Positions 15,931-24,345 of a stretch of 60,955 nucleotides of DNA are shown here, piece by piece. Location of the stretch: assembly GCA_964416305.1 (NCBI GenBank), contig CAYQDM010000019.1, positions 1 to 60,955 on the forward strand. The letters are read 5' to 3'. Source of the DNA: Acidaminobacter sp964416305 (GTDB taxonomy: Bacteria; Bacillota; Clostridia; Peptostreptococcales; Acidaminobacteraceae). Below the pieces are notes generated by a model. The model saw nothing but the letters and a program-made list of their open reading frames with translations. It searched no databases and was not told the DNA's origin. Each line of letters begins with the position of its first letter. The stretch's first letter is position 1. Made by a program: the position numbers and the translations under genes.

Positions 15931-15985
15931 CACGCAGACCATCATCCTTCTTAATAAAAGCATGATTCGTGCTGCGTGTTTTTTT
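15931..15985 (+). terminator. Leader terminator-like hairpin before the TIM-barrel gene
   Basis: CACGCAG (15931-15937) pairs with CTGCGTG (15972-15978), followed by seven T (15979-15985). Because it lies between the promoter and the gene start at 16033, it would act as an attenuator unless a second promoter exists downstream. Confidence 0.55.
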
Positions 15986-16032
15986 ATGTCATAACGAAGA
16001 AATGCCAATTCCAGAAGTAGAGGAGAATGTTA

Positions 16033-16851
16033 ATGACCAGCAAGTTTTCTTTAGCGCATTTGACCGTATTAGGCTGCCCGCCGCCGGAAATGATCTACAT
16101 AGCATCTATGGCGGGATATGACTATGTCAGTTTGAGACCTATTTACATGGGATTGCCCGGTGAGCCAAACTATGATCTGGCTGCCAATAAAGATATGATG
16201 AAGTTGACAAAAACCGCTCTTGCTGAAACCGGGGTCAAGCTTTTGGATATTGAGCTCGCGAGAATTTTTGACGACATGGATCCAAAACGCTATGAACCAG
16301 CCATGGAAGTTGCAGCTGAGCTCGGTGGCAAGCATGTCCTCAGCAGCATTTGGACACCTAAGCGCGACTACTGCCTTGAGAAGTTCGGCGAAGTTTGCGA
16401 CCTCGCCAAGCAATATGGCTTGACTGTTGACTTGGAATTTGTTCCGATTGCTGCCGTCAATACGCTTGAAGGCACGGTGGATGTTTTGAAAACCGTCAAA
16501 AGGGACAATGCTGGCATTATGGTCGACATTCATCATATGCACAGGTCAGGAGAATCCGCTGAAGAGTTAAAAAAACTGCCTGAGTCCTGGTTCCATTTCG
16601 CCCACCTCTGTGACGCGCCGGTCGAGATTCCCCAGGATCGGGATGAAATGACGCGCATTCTGCGTGAAGCGCGCTCCTATGTAGGCGAAGGCGGTATCGA
16701 TGTGGCGTCTTATATCCACAGCATGCCTGAAATGCCATATTCCATTGAGCTTCCGAATCTTCAGCGCGTCAGAGAGTTTGGATACGCGGAACACGCACGT
16801 CGCTGCCTGGCAACAGCGAAGACCTATTTTGAAGCAAATCCAAGAAAATAA
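16033..16851 (+). CDS. Metal-dependent TIM-barrel enzyme (dehydroshikimate dehydratase/IolE-like)
   Basis: A 272 aa protein of the xylose-isomerase-like TIM-barrel superfamily. The four expected metal ligands can be placed: Glu135 (TVDLEF), Asp165 (MVDIHH), His191 (FAHLCDA) and Glu239 (YSIELPN). The arrangement E-D-H/Q-E is shared by 3-dehydroshikimate dehydratases (AsbF, QuiC type), 2-keto-myo-inositol dehydratase IolE and sugar epimerases. Beside aroD and a shikimate/quinate dehydrogenase, a dehydratase or isomerase acting on 3-dehydroshikimate or a related cyclic ketone is the best inference. Aromatisation to protocatechuate is not proven. GGAG at 16022 fits the second ATG (16033) better than the one at 16027. 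Confidence 0.8.
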   Translation: MTSKFSLAHLTVLGCPPPEMIYIASMAGYDYVSLRPIYMGLPGEPNYDLAANKDMMKLTKTALAETGVKLLDIELARIFDDMDPKRYEPAMEVAAELGGKHVLSSIWTPKRDYCLEKFGEVCDLAKQYGLTVDLEFVPIAAVNTLEGTVDVLKTVKRDNAGIMVDIHHMHRSGESAEELKKLPESWFHFAHLCDAPVEIPQDRDEMTRILREARSYVGEGGIDVASYIHSMPEMPYSIELPNLQRVREFGYAEHARRCLATAKTYFEANPRK

Positions 16852-16928
16852 TCTCACATATTAATTTATAGATTTTCGGGCTTTAAGAATGAATCGTCAG
16901 AATTCTCGTTTGATTTAGAAAAACAGAA

Positions 16929-17001
16929 TTGACAACGCATAAAAACGATGCTATTCTGAATGTAAATTTCGCAGTATTGAATCGAGTTCCATAGAGTGAA
17001 A
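16929..17001 (+). promoter_or_regulatory. Promoter with degenerate operator before the HMG-CoA-lyase-like gene
   Basis: TTGACA (16929-16934), a 17-base spacer, TATTCT (16952-16957). GTTCCATAGAGTGAAAC (16985-17001) lies 28 bases after the -10 box, at the same relative place as the perfect palindrome at 15895. It keeps GTTCC and GAAAC-like ends but is an imperfect inverted repeat. The promoter is convincing. The operator is tentative. Confidence 0.6.
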
Positions 17002-17071
17002 CTTAAATAGTCGCTTATGAAAACTGCGGGCAGCTGCTCTCGCTGACCTGCCAATATGAATGAGGTGCAAA

Positions 17072-17992
17072 ATGAGTCAGAATTCCGAATTCAACAAAGT
17101 GGATTACATTGAAATATGTGAAGTTGGTCCAAGAGACGGCCTCCAAAATGAAGAAAAGCTGCTGACGGTCGATCAGAAAATTGAGTTGATCGAAGAGGTC
17201 GTCGCTGCAGGTGCCAAAATCATTGAAATTGGATCCTTTGTTCATCCTAAGGCAGTCCCGCAAATGGCTGACACAGATGAAGTCGCGAAAAGACTTAAGC
17301 GTTATGACGGGGTTGAGTACAGGGCACTGATCATGAACCTTAAGGGGGTCGAGCGCGCTGAAGCCAACGGCATCACGAAAGCCAAGCTCACGGTTTCCGC
17401 AAGTAAGGCACACTCTCTGAGCAACTTGAATAAAACGCCTGAAGAAGCGGTCAAAGGCTTCGAAGAAGTCGCGAATTTTGCAGCGAAGAAAGGCATCACC
17501 ATTTCAGGAGCCATTTCAACAGGTTTTGGATATCCAAATGAAGGGATCATACCAATAGAAGACATTTATCCAATCATTGAAAGCTACCTCCAGATTGGTG
17601 TCACAGAGCTTTCACTCTCAGACACCACTGGCATGGCGAACCCACAGCAAGTTTATGAGTACGCGAAAGCAGTCAAGGAAAAATATCCTCAAATTCTTTG
17701 GAACCTCCATTTCCATAATACACGAGGCATGGGCCTCGCAAACGTCGTCGCAGGTATGCAGGCCGGAATCACCAGATTCGACGCGTGCTTCGGCGGACTT
17801 GGCGGATGTCCTTTCGCTCCGGGTGCTTCCGGCAACATTGCTACGGAAGACGTCGTGCACATGGTAAACGCCATGGGCGTTCGAACGGATTATGACCTCG
17901 ACAAACTGATCATTCTTGCGAAAAAAGTACAGGATTATGTAGGCAGAGAAGTTTCAAGCTTTATACTGAAAGCTGGCAAATCCATCGGATAA
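17072..17992 (+). CDS. HMG-CoA lyase-like enzyme
   Basis: A TIM-barrel carbon-carbon lyase of the DRE-TIM family, 306 aa. It has EVGPRDGLQNE at the N-terminus (metal-binding Asp), HFHNTRG (two His metal ligands) and the glycine-rich loop GLGGCPFAPGASGN with the active-site Cys246. These are hallmarks of 3-hydroxy-3-methylglutaryl-CoA lyase, which splits a tertiary beta-hydroxyacyl-CoA into acetyl-CoA and a keto acid. No leucine-degradation genes lie nearby, so the true substrate may be another tertiary-alcohol CoA ester. The start at 17072 follows GAGGTG. A start four codons earlier overlaps that site. Probably co-transcribed with the next gene, 30 bases on. Confidence 0.88.
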   Translation: MSQNSEFNKVDYIEICEVGPRDGLQNEEKLLTVDQKIELIEEVVAAGAKIIEIGSFVHPKAVPQMADTDEVAKRLKRYDGVEYRALIMNLKGVERAEANGITKAKLTVSASKAHSLSNLNKTPEEAVKGFEEVANFAAKKGITISGAISTGFGYPNEGIIPIEDIYPIIESYLQIGVTELSLSDTTGMANPQQVYEYAKAVKEKYPQILWNLHFHNTRGMGLANVVAGMQAGITRFDACFGGLGGCPFAPGASGNIATEDVVHMVNAMGVRTDYDLDKLIILAKKVQDYVGREVSSFILKAGKSIG

Positions 17993-18021
17993 ATACAAAA
18001 GGTTGGAAAGGAGATCTAAAG

Positions 18022-19824
18022 TTGAAGAAATTAATTTCTGAACAATTGGTTGATTATCTCGAAAGAAGAGGTGTAGAGCACGTCTTTGGTCTTTGCGGCC
18101 ACACGGTCATCGCAATGCTGGATCCTTTAAAAGATGCAAAACTTAAGTTCATTTCCGTCAGACATGAGCAGCTCGCAGCACACGCCGCAGACGCCTATGC
18201 CAGACTTACAAAAAAAGCCAGCGTTGTCCTTTGCCACCTTGGACCTGGACTTACAAATGCTGCGACAGGTGTCGCCAACGCATCTCTGGACTCCATCCCT
18301 ATGGTTGTCATCGCCGGTGACGTTCCAAGCTACTACTATGGCAAGCACCCTCACCAGGAAGTCAACATGCATTCAGACGGCGCTCAATACGAAATCTACA
18401 GACCGTTTGTAAAAAGAGCGTGGAGAATTGATAAGCCAGAACAGTTCCCTGAAATTCTCGACAAGGCTTTCAGACTTGCTGAGTCAGGCAGACCAGGCCC
18501 GGTACTGATTTCTGTACCTATGGACATGTTCTCAAGAGAGCTGGACACCAGCCATTTCGAAAGAACCTATCACGACAGCCCTGTGACGATTCGTCCGGCG
18601 CTTTCAAAAGAGGCCGCTTACGAATACGCAAAGATGCTGATCGAAGCTAAAAATCCGGTCATCCACGTTGGTGGTCAGGTACTTATTTCACAAGCCAGCG
18701 AAGAACTCAAGGCGCTGGTTGAGTTCCTCGAAATCCCTGTTTCAAGAACGCTCATGGGCCAAGGGGCACTTTCTGACCTTCATCCAATGAATGTTGGCGT
18801 AACAGGCTTCTGGGGCTGCGACTTCGTTCACGATATTACAAGAAATGCAGATGTGATCTTTGGTGTGGGTACGCGCTTTGCTGAAGCAGACAGCAGCTCT
18901 TGGTACAATGATGTCACTTTCAACGCCGAAAAAACGAAGTTCATCCAGGTCGACCTCGAGCCGGCTGAAATAGGAAGAAACTATCCGGTTGCCCTTGGTG
19001 CGGTCGCTGATCCTAAGCAAGCCCTGAAAGCCATTCTCGAAGCGGCAAAGGAAATCGTGCCTGAAGGCATTCAGCGTCCGGAACTTAAAAAAGCCATTGC
19101 AGAGAACAGAGCAGCATTCAAAGCTTCCAATGTAGACATCTCCAATGACGGGAGATTCCCAATGACGCCGCAGCGCATCCTCAAAGACGTCCGCGAAGTC
19201 TTCCCTGAAGACGGCATCATTGCGACAGATGTGGGTTGGAATAAAAATGGCGTCAGCCAGCAGTTCGACATTACTCAGCCGGATACGATTCTGCATCCGG
19301 GCGGCCTGGCTACTATGGGCTTTGGACCGGCAGCGGTCCTCGGCGCGAAATTGGCTGCACCAGATAAGAAGGTTATTACCCTGGTAGGTGACGGCGGATT
19401 TGGCGCTAACCCATCTGTCCTTGCCACTGCGGTGGAGTATAACATTCCTGTTGTCTGGGTCATCATGAACAATAACGCGTTTGGCACTATAGCCGGCCTC
19501 GAGGCCTCCCACTACAACCACACCTTCGGCACTGTTTTCAGAAAGCCGGACGGCTCAAGCTACAGCGTTAACTGGGCTGAGATCGCAGTTGGCTATGGCG
19601 TCAAGAGCAAGCGCATCAGCAGCGCAGATGAATTCAAGGCAGTTTTCCAGGAAGCCCTCGAATCCAACGAGCCATACCTGATTGACGTTCCTATGGAAAA
19701 CATTCCGGTTCCTACGGATGGCATCTGGAACATCAATGACATCTATACACCAAAAGAAAATGTTTCAGAAGGTAAGTTGGTTGGCGGTAAAGCCGCGAGA
19801 TCCAAGCACGTCGCAACAGAATAA
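18022..19824 (+). CDS. ThDP-dependent enzyme (acetolactate synthase superfamily; possible cyclic dione hydrolase)
   Basis: A 600 aa protein with the three-domain layout of ThDP-dependent carboligases and lyases. The catalytic Glu is Glu49 (RHEQ). The ThDP/Mg motif starts at Gly456 (GDGGFGANP) and ends in the Asn run 483-485 (MNNNAFG). His27 sits in the N-terminal cofactor loop (GLCGHT), and His72 replaces the usual Thr/Ser before GPG (CHLGPG). Acetolactate synthases lack these His residues. I recall His at comparable places in cyclohexane-1,2-dione hydrolase. IolD (a ring hydrolase) also belongs to this superfamily. The substrate is unknown. Sulfoacetaldehyde acetyltransferase and plain carboligase are alternatives. 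TTG start with AAGGAG upstream. A terminator follows. Confidence 0.85.
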   Translation: MKKLISEQLVDYLERRGVEHVFGLCGHTVIAMLDPLKDAKLKFISVRHEQLAAHAADAYARLTKKASVVLCHLGPGLTNAATGVANASLDSIPMVVIAGDVPSYYYGKHPHQEVNMHSDGAQYEIYRPFVKRAWRIDKPEQFPEILDKAFRLAESGRPGPVLISVPMDMFSRELDTSHFERTYHDSPVTIRPALSKEAAYEYAKMLIEAKNPVIHVGGQVLISQASEELKALVEFLEIPVSRTLMGQGALSDLHPMNVGVTGFWGCDFVHDITRNADVIFGVGTRFAEADSSSWYNDVTFNAEKTKFIQVDLEPAEIGRNYPVALGAVADPKQALKAILEAAKEIVPEGIQRPELKKAIAENRAAFKASNVDISNDGRFPMTPQRILKDVREVFPEDGIIATDVGWNKNGVSQQFDITQPDTILHPGGLATMGFGPAAVLGAKLAAPDKKVITLVGDGGFGANPSVLATAVEYNIPVVWVIMNNNAFGTIAGLEASHYNHTFGTVFRKPDGSSYSVNWAEIAVGYGVKSKRISSADEFKAVFQEALESNEPYLIDVPMENIPVPTDGIWNINDIYTPKENVSEGKLVGGKAARSKHVATE

Positions 19825-19856
19825 TATAGCGTTTTTCTGCAAGACCACATAAAATT

Positions 19857-19890
19857 AGGGGCGGGCAACAATCCCCGGCCCGCCCTGTCT
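19857..19890 (+). terminator. Terminator after the ThDP enzyme
   Basis: AGGGGCGGGC (19857-19866) pairs with GCCCGCCCT (19878-19886), followed by the T-rich GTCTTCTTTCTTC. Confidence 0.8.
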
Positions 19891-19956
19891 TCTTTCTTCA
19901 AAAAAAGTACTGCCTGCCGGATTCGCGAATCCGGACACTCAAAATGAGGTGAAAAA

Positions 19957-20442
19957 ATGCGTATTATTAAATGGTTGAATGCGCACTTCGAGGAAACTCT
20001 GCTGACGATCTTTCTGATTATCATGGTCCTGGTCATGGGTTACCAGGTCGCAATGCGCTATCTCTTCAACAATTCCTTATCATGGTCTGAGGAATTGACG
20101 CGTTACTTATTCGTTTGGTCTGCTTTTCTTAGTATTGGTTACTGCATCAAGCATCACAGTTCCATTAAAATTGATCAAATCCTGCACCTGCTGCCGGCTG
20201 TGGTGCAAAAAGTCATTCTTCTGCTCACAAAAATTATCAGTTTAGGCTTCTTTGCGTATGTCCTCCGTTATTCCTTCAATGTTGTTCAGTCAACCATCAG
20301 CAGTGGACAGTTAACCCCGGCACTCCAGCTTCCTATGTATATTGTTCACTATGCTGCGGTTGTCGGTTTCGGATTGGCGGTATACAGAATTCTTGAAAGC
20401 TTTATTCGTGTAGCTGCTAAAAATGTTGAAGAAGAAATTTGA
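19957..20442 (+). CDS. TRAP transporter small permease (DctQ family)
   Basis: Small membrane subunit of a tripartite ATP-independent periplasmic transporter, 161 aa, with four hydrophobic segments (about 14-36, 46-66, 85-106 and 125-146). NNSLSWSEELTRYLFVWSAFLSIGYCIKHHSSIKID is the typical DctQ signature region after TM1. AATGAGGTG precedes the ATG. It is followed after 32 bases by the large permease and then the binding protein, an unusual Q-M-P order. The ligand cannot be read from this subunit. The cluster context suggests a polar organic acid. Confidence 0.92.
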   Translation: MRIIKWLNAHFEETLLTIFLIIMVLVMGYQVAMRYLFNNSLSWSEELTRYLFVWSAFLSIGYCIKHHSSIKIDQILHLLPAVVQKVILLLTKIISLGFFAYVLRYSFNVVQSTISSGQLTPALQLPMYIVHYAAVVGFGLAVYRILESFIRVAAKNVEEEI

Positions 20443-20474
20443 ACACATTGAAAAATTAACAAGGAGGGATTCGA

Positions 20475-21764
20475 TTGTCACCAGTAGCGTTGTTTCTATT
20501 CTTTATGATAGCGGTTCTATTGGCACTGCCAATTTCAACAACACTAGGTCTCACTGCAATTTTACCTAGAATTCTCGATTCTACTTTTCCGGCATCTCCG
20601 GAGATGGTCATTCGGGCCATGCTGGCAGGTGTTGACAGCTTCCCGATTCTCGCGGTACCTATGTTTATCCTTTCAGGGATTATCATGGCTCGAGGTGGGA
20701 TTTCAAAGAAACTATTCAACGTGTTTACTTATTTCATAGGCAACAAAACCGCCGGTTTGCCAATGGCCGTCGTTATGACTTGTTTGTTCTACGGCGCCAT
20801 TTCCGGTTCAGGTCCAGCTACTGCTGCTGCGGTTGGTTCCATGACAATTCCGCTTCTTGTCAACCTTGGCTATGATAAAGTCTTCTCAACAGCGCTTGTC
20901 GCAGTTGCTGGCGGACTGGGTGTCATTATTCCGCCAAGCATTCCTTTTATCTTCTACGGGATGGCTTCAGGGGCATCTGTTGGCGCACTCTTTATCGCCG
21001 GCGTCCTTCCGGGTCTGTTGATTGGTGCCTGCTTGATGGGCTACGCCTACTTCTACTGTAAGAAAAAAGGCGAAGACAAAGAAAAAATCATGGCAAACTA
21101 CAATGCTTTGAGATCTCAAGGGTTTATTACAGTCTTTAAGGAAAGCTTCTGGGCTCTGCTTGCTCCAATTATCATCCTGGGCTCAATCTATTCCGGTGTC
21201 GCTTCTCCAACAGAAGCAGCGGTTATCTCGGTTTATTACGCTTTCTTCGTCAGCTTATTCATTTACAAATCCTTGAAATTTAATCAGATTATCAAGATCT
21301 TTACAGAAGGTGTTGCGACCTACGCGCCTATACTCTTCATTATAGCTGCAGCGCTTGGCTTCGCCCGTGTTCTGACGCTGATGCAAGTTCCACAGGCGAT
21401 CGCTATGGCGATTACAGCAACTTTTACCTCCAAAGTCGCTGTCCTGATCATCATCAACGTCTTCCTGCTCCTGGTTGGTATGGTTATGGATACTACGCCT
21501 GCCATCCTGATTCTGACACCAATTTTGCTGCCGATTGTCACTGCATTTGGCGTCGATCCAGTTCACTTTGGCGTCATCATGGTTGTCAACCTTGCGATTG
21601 GTTTCGTTACACCGCCAATCGGCATCAACCTCTTCGTTACCAGCTCCTTTACCGGGGTGCCGGTTGCGGATATTGCAAAACAGGCAATGCCGTTCATATT
21701 CATGTTCATTGTTGCTTTGATTTTCATCACTTTTGTTCCGGCAATTTCTCTCGCGCTGCTCTAA
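20475..21764 (+). CDS. TRAP transporter large permease (DctM family)
   Basis: The ion-coupled transport subunit, 429 aa, with about 12 hydrophobic segments. It carries FYGAISGSGPATAAAVGSM, GVIIPPSIPFIFYGMASG and, in the second half, GFVTPPIGINLFVTSS, the paired motifs typical of DctM. The start is TTG at 20475, fixed by AAGGAGGG nine bases upstream. It works with the small permease and the DctP binding protein encoded on either side, presumably importing the substrate of this catabolic cluster. Confidence 0.93.
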   Translation: MSPVALFLFFMIAVLLALPISTTLGLTAILPRILDSTFPASPEMVIRAMLAGVDSFPILAVPMFILSGIIMARGGISKKLFNVFTYFIGNKTAGLPMAVVMTCLFYGAISGSGPATAAAVGSMTIPLLVNLGYDKVFSTALVAVAGGLGVIIPPSIPFIFYGMASGASVGALFIAGVLPGLLIGACLMGYAYFYCKKKGEDKEKIMANYNALRSQGFITVFKESFWALLAPIIILGSIYSGVASPTEAAVISVYYAFFVSLFIYKSLKFNQIIKIFTEGVATYAPILFIIAAALGFARVLTLMQVPQAIAMAITATFTSKVAVLIIINVFLLLVGMVMDTTPAILILTPILLPIVTAFGVDPVHFGVIMVVNLAIGFVTPPIGINLFVTSSFTGVPVADIAKQAMPFIFMFIVALIFITFVPAISLALL

Positions 21765-21874
21765 GGTGTTAACGCAATAAGTTGTTGATGTGGTACACCG
21801 CTCTGTGAAACATATTTTGCAGGGCTGATGTATAGAGACAAAGACTCAAAAAAAAGAAAGGTTGGGGAAAAAAC

Positions 21875-22924
21875 ATGAAGAAGTTAGTCAGCATTTTACT
21901 CGTCCTCGCAATGGTCTTTTCGCTCGCAGCATGCGGCGGAACAACGGAGCCAGCAGCACCTGCGGAGCAGCCGGCAACAGAGACACCAGCAGCTGAAATG
22001 GAGAGCTACTCCTGGTCTGTTGGCGTGGACAGCCCTGAAGACACGGTCACTTTCATCTATGCAAAAGCATTCTCTGACAAACTTGCTGAGCTTTCCGGCG
22101 GCAAAATCGCACTCCAAGTCTTCCCTAACGGCCAGCTCGGCTCTGACCGTGAAGTCGCAGAGAGCGTTCAGCTTGGCGACGTTCAATTCGTAATCCAAAC
22201 AACAGCTCCAATGGTTAACTTTGTACCAGAACTCGCGGTTTTCGACATGGCAAACGTATTCCCGAATGCTGAAGTCGCACGTAAAGTTCTTGATGGTCCG
22301 TTCATCGATCAGCTTGATGAAGCCTACGCAAAAGCGGGCTACAAGCTTCTCGGCTTTGCTGACCAAGGCTTCAGAACTATGTCATCCAACAAGAAGATCG
22401 AAACCTTTGCTGATTTCAAAGGTCAGAAGATCAGAACCATGGAGAATCCTAACCACTTGGCATACTGGCAGGCACTCGGCGCTAACCCTACACCAATGGC
22501 CTTCTCTGAAGTTTATATTGGTCTCCAGCAGGGTACTATTGACGCTCAGGAAAACCCTTACGAAGTAATCGTTTCCGCTAAACTTTTCGAGCAGCAAGAC
22601 TACGTTATCAACACCAACCACATGTTCCACGCGATCCAGCTTGTTACAAACAAAGCGCTTTTTGATGGTCTTCCTGCAGAAGTTCAAGCTATCGTAGACC
22701 AGGCAGCAAAAGAAGCCAGCTCTTATGCTCGTGAGCAGGCAGATGCGCGTGTTGCAGACAGAGCTAAGATCATCACTGACAGTGGTACGCAAATCATCGA
22801 CGTTACTGACGAAGTCAGAGCACAAATGGAAGCTGCTGCAGCTACCGTATACCCTTCTATCGCTGAAAAGATCGGTCAAGACCTCGTTGATGGCATCCTT
22901 AAGGCTGCTGAAGAAGCGAAGTAA
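21875..22924 (+). CDS. TRAP transporter solute-binding lipoprotein (DctP family)
   Basis: Extracellular binding protein, 349 aa, lipid-anchored: a short basic start, a hydrophobic core and a lipobox with Cys at about residue 20 (SLAACGG), then an Ala/Pro/Glu/Thr-rich linker. The mature part shows DctP marks: LSGGKIALQVFPNGQLGSDREV near the N-terminus, KIRTMENPNHLAYWQALGANPTPMAFSEVYIGLQQGTIDAQENP in the middle (with the conserved Arg that binds a carboxylate) and a helical C-terminus. A single carboxylate ligand fits quinate, shikimate or many other acids. GAAAGGTTGGGG lies before the ATG. A terminator follows. Confidence 0.92.
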   Translation: MKKLVSILLVLAMVFSLAACGGTTEPAAPAEQPATETPAAEMESYSWSVGVDSPEDTVTFIYAKAFSDKLAELSGGKIALQVFPNGQLGSDREVAESVQLGDVQFVIQTTAPMVNFVPELAVFDMANVFPNAEVARKVLDGPFIDQLDEAYAKAGYKLLGFADQGFRTMSSNKKIETFADFKGQKIRTMENPNHLAYWQALGANPTPMAFSEVYIGLQQGTIDAQENPYEVIVSAKLFEQQDYVINTNHMFHAIQLVTNKALFDGLPAEVQAIVDQAAKEASSYAREQADARVADRAKIITDSGTQIIDVTDEVRAQMEAAAATVYPSIAEKIGQDLVDGILKAAEEAK

Positions 22925-22980
22925 TCTTCGAACTGAGATTTCAAACCAGGTCTTTTGAGCTATAGGCCTTGTAACATCAG

Positions 22981-23016
22981 TCCGGTGGAGCGCCACGGCG
23001 TTTCCACCGGATTTTT
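22981..23016 (+). terminator. Terminator after dctP
   Basis: TCCGGTGGA (22981-22989) and TCCACCGGA (23003-23011) form a stem followed by TTTTT. Confidence 0.9.
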
Positions 23017-23061
23017 CAGAAAAATGTCCTTGTTTAGGCGTTTGAAAAGAGGTTATCAGCA

Positions 23062-24249
23062 ATGTCGGACTCATCCCGGAAAATAGCAGGTGGACAACCT
23101 GTTATGCTCTTTTGCCTTATGACAGGCGCCTTCTGGTTTTCGCAATACGCCTATATGCCTCAGTTAACGAAATACGCCAGTCAGATTGGAGCGTCCATGC
23201 AGACAATAGGCCTCATATCGGGTGCCTACGGTTTTAGTCAGGTGCTGCTGAGGGTGCCCCTCGGTCTTTATTCAGACTATCTGGGCAGGCGGAAGGTCTT
23301 TGTCCTGATTGGAATCACCATGACGGTCATAAGCCCGCTGATCGTTCTTCTGGCACCTAATCCAGTGTTTTTAATTGCAGCCAGGTTTTTTACAGGTGTC
23401 GCTGCTGCGACCTGGGTGAATATCACGGTGATGTTTTCGGAGTATTTCAAGAGCTCTGAATCGACAAAATCAATTGGTATTATTAATTCGACAAATCGGC
23501 TTGGGCAATTGTCAGCCTTTGTTATTGGCGGTATAGTTGTCGCAGCGTTTGAGATTAAAGCAGCTTTTATCCTGAGCGCAGTCATGGGCATGGTCGCCTT
23601 GGCAATAGGTTTAAGGATTAAGGAGACTGGCTCAAAAAACGCCGCAAAAAAAGATTTTAATTTAAAAGATATTCTCTTTTTGTATAAGAATCGCAGACTT
23701 GTTTCTGTCTCCTTGTTGGGGTTGTTGTCTCAGTTGATCACCTTCTCTACTGTTTTCAGCTTCACTCCGCTTCTGGCGACTGAGCTGGGTGCCGAGAGCT
23801 TTCATCTGAATCTGTACAATATTTTGTTTATACTCCCACAAATTTTCTTTGCTGCACTCTCTGGCACTGTGATCAGGGACCGTTTTGGGGAAAAGGCGAC
23901 TTTGTCTGCAGGATTTGCTCTGGTGACTTTATGTTGTATGCTGATCCCGTTTCTGACTCATTATGTTCAGTTGTTTCCGGTCATGCTTCTCAGTGGCATA
24001 GGAACTTCGATGTCGTTTCCGCTTCTGATGGGCATAGCTATCAAGGATGTTGATGTCGCTTATAAATCGAGCGCGATGGGATTTTATCAATCTGTGTATG
24101 CGGTTGGAATGACCATCGGCCCAATCCTTATAGGGATGGTGAGCGGTCATTTTGGATTGACTGCAGGATTTATAACTGTGGGCAGTATTGGTCTCGCAGC
24201 GCTGGCGGCGGTGCATATGCCTGCAGCCGGAATTGAAGGCAAACATTAA
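23062..24249 (+). CDS. MFS transporter
   Basis: A major facilitator superfamily carrier, 395 aa, with 12 predicted membrane helices in two bundles joined by a basic central loop (KETGSKNAAKKDFN). The loop between TM2 and TM3 has the family motif PLGLYSDYLGRRKV. No drug-specific or sugar-specific signature is clear. It follows the TRAP operon and precedes the IclR regulator, so it may import a second substrate, export a product, or be unrelated. The direction of transport is unknown. Confidence 0.85.
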   Translation: MSDSSRKIAGGQPVMLFCLMTGAFWFSQYAYMPQLTKYASQIGASMQTIGLISGAYGFSQVLLRVPLGLYSDYLGRRKVFVLIGITMTVISPLIVLLAPNPVFLIAARFFTGVAAATWVNITVMFSEYFKSSESTKSIGIINSTNRLGQLSAFVIGGIVVAAFEIKAAFILSAVMGMVALAIGLRIKETGSKNAAKKDFNLKDILFLYKNRRLVSVSLLGLLSQLITFSTVFSFTPLLATELGAESFHLNLYNILFILPQIFFAALSGTVIRDRFGEKATLSAGFALVTLCCMLIPFLTHYVQLFPVMLLSGIGTSMSFPLLMGIAIKDVDVAYKSSAMGFYQSVYAVGMTIGPILIGMVSGHFGLTAGFITVGSIGLAALAAVHMPAAGIEGKH

Positions 24250-24345
24250 AAGACGCGCCATAAGAAAATACGCTCTGAAGGATCGAGAATCCACGGAAAC
24301 GGTTACTTATTATTGGGACGCATGTCAATTCGAGGGAGAATTTAT

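Noticed and set aside
18022..19824. Annotation as acetolactate synthase for branched-chain amino acids
   Set aside because: No ilvN or other ilv genes are adjacent, His replaces the usual residues at two cofactor-loop positions, and the gene is in a catabolic setting.
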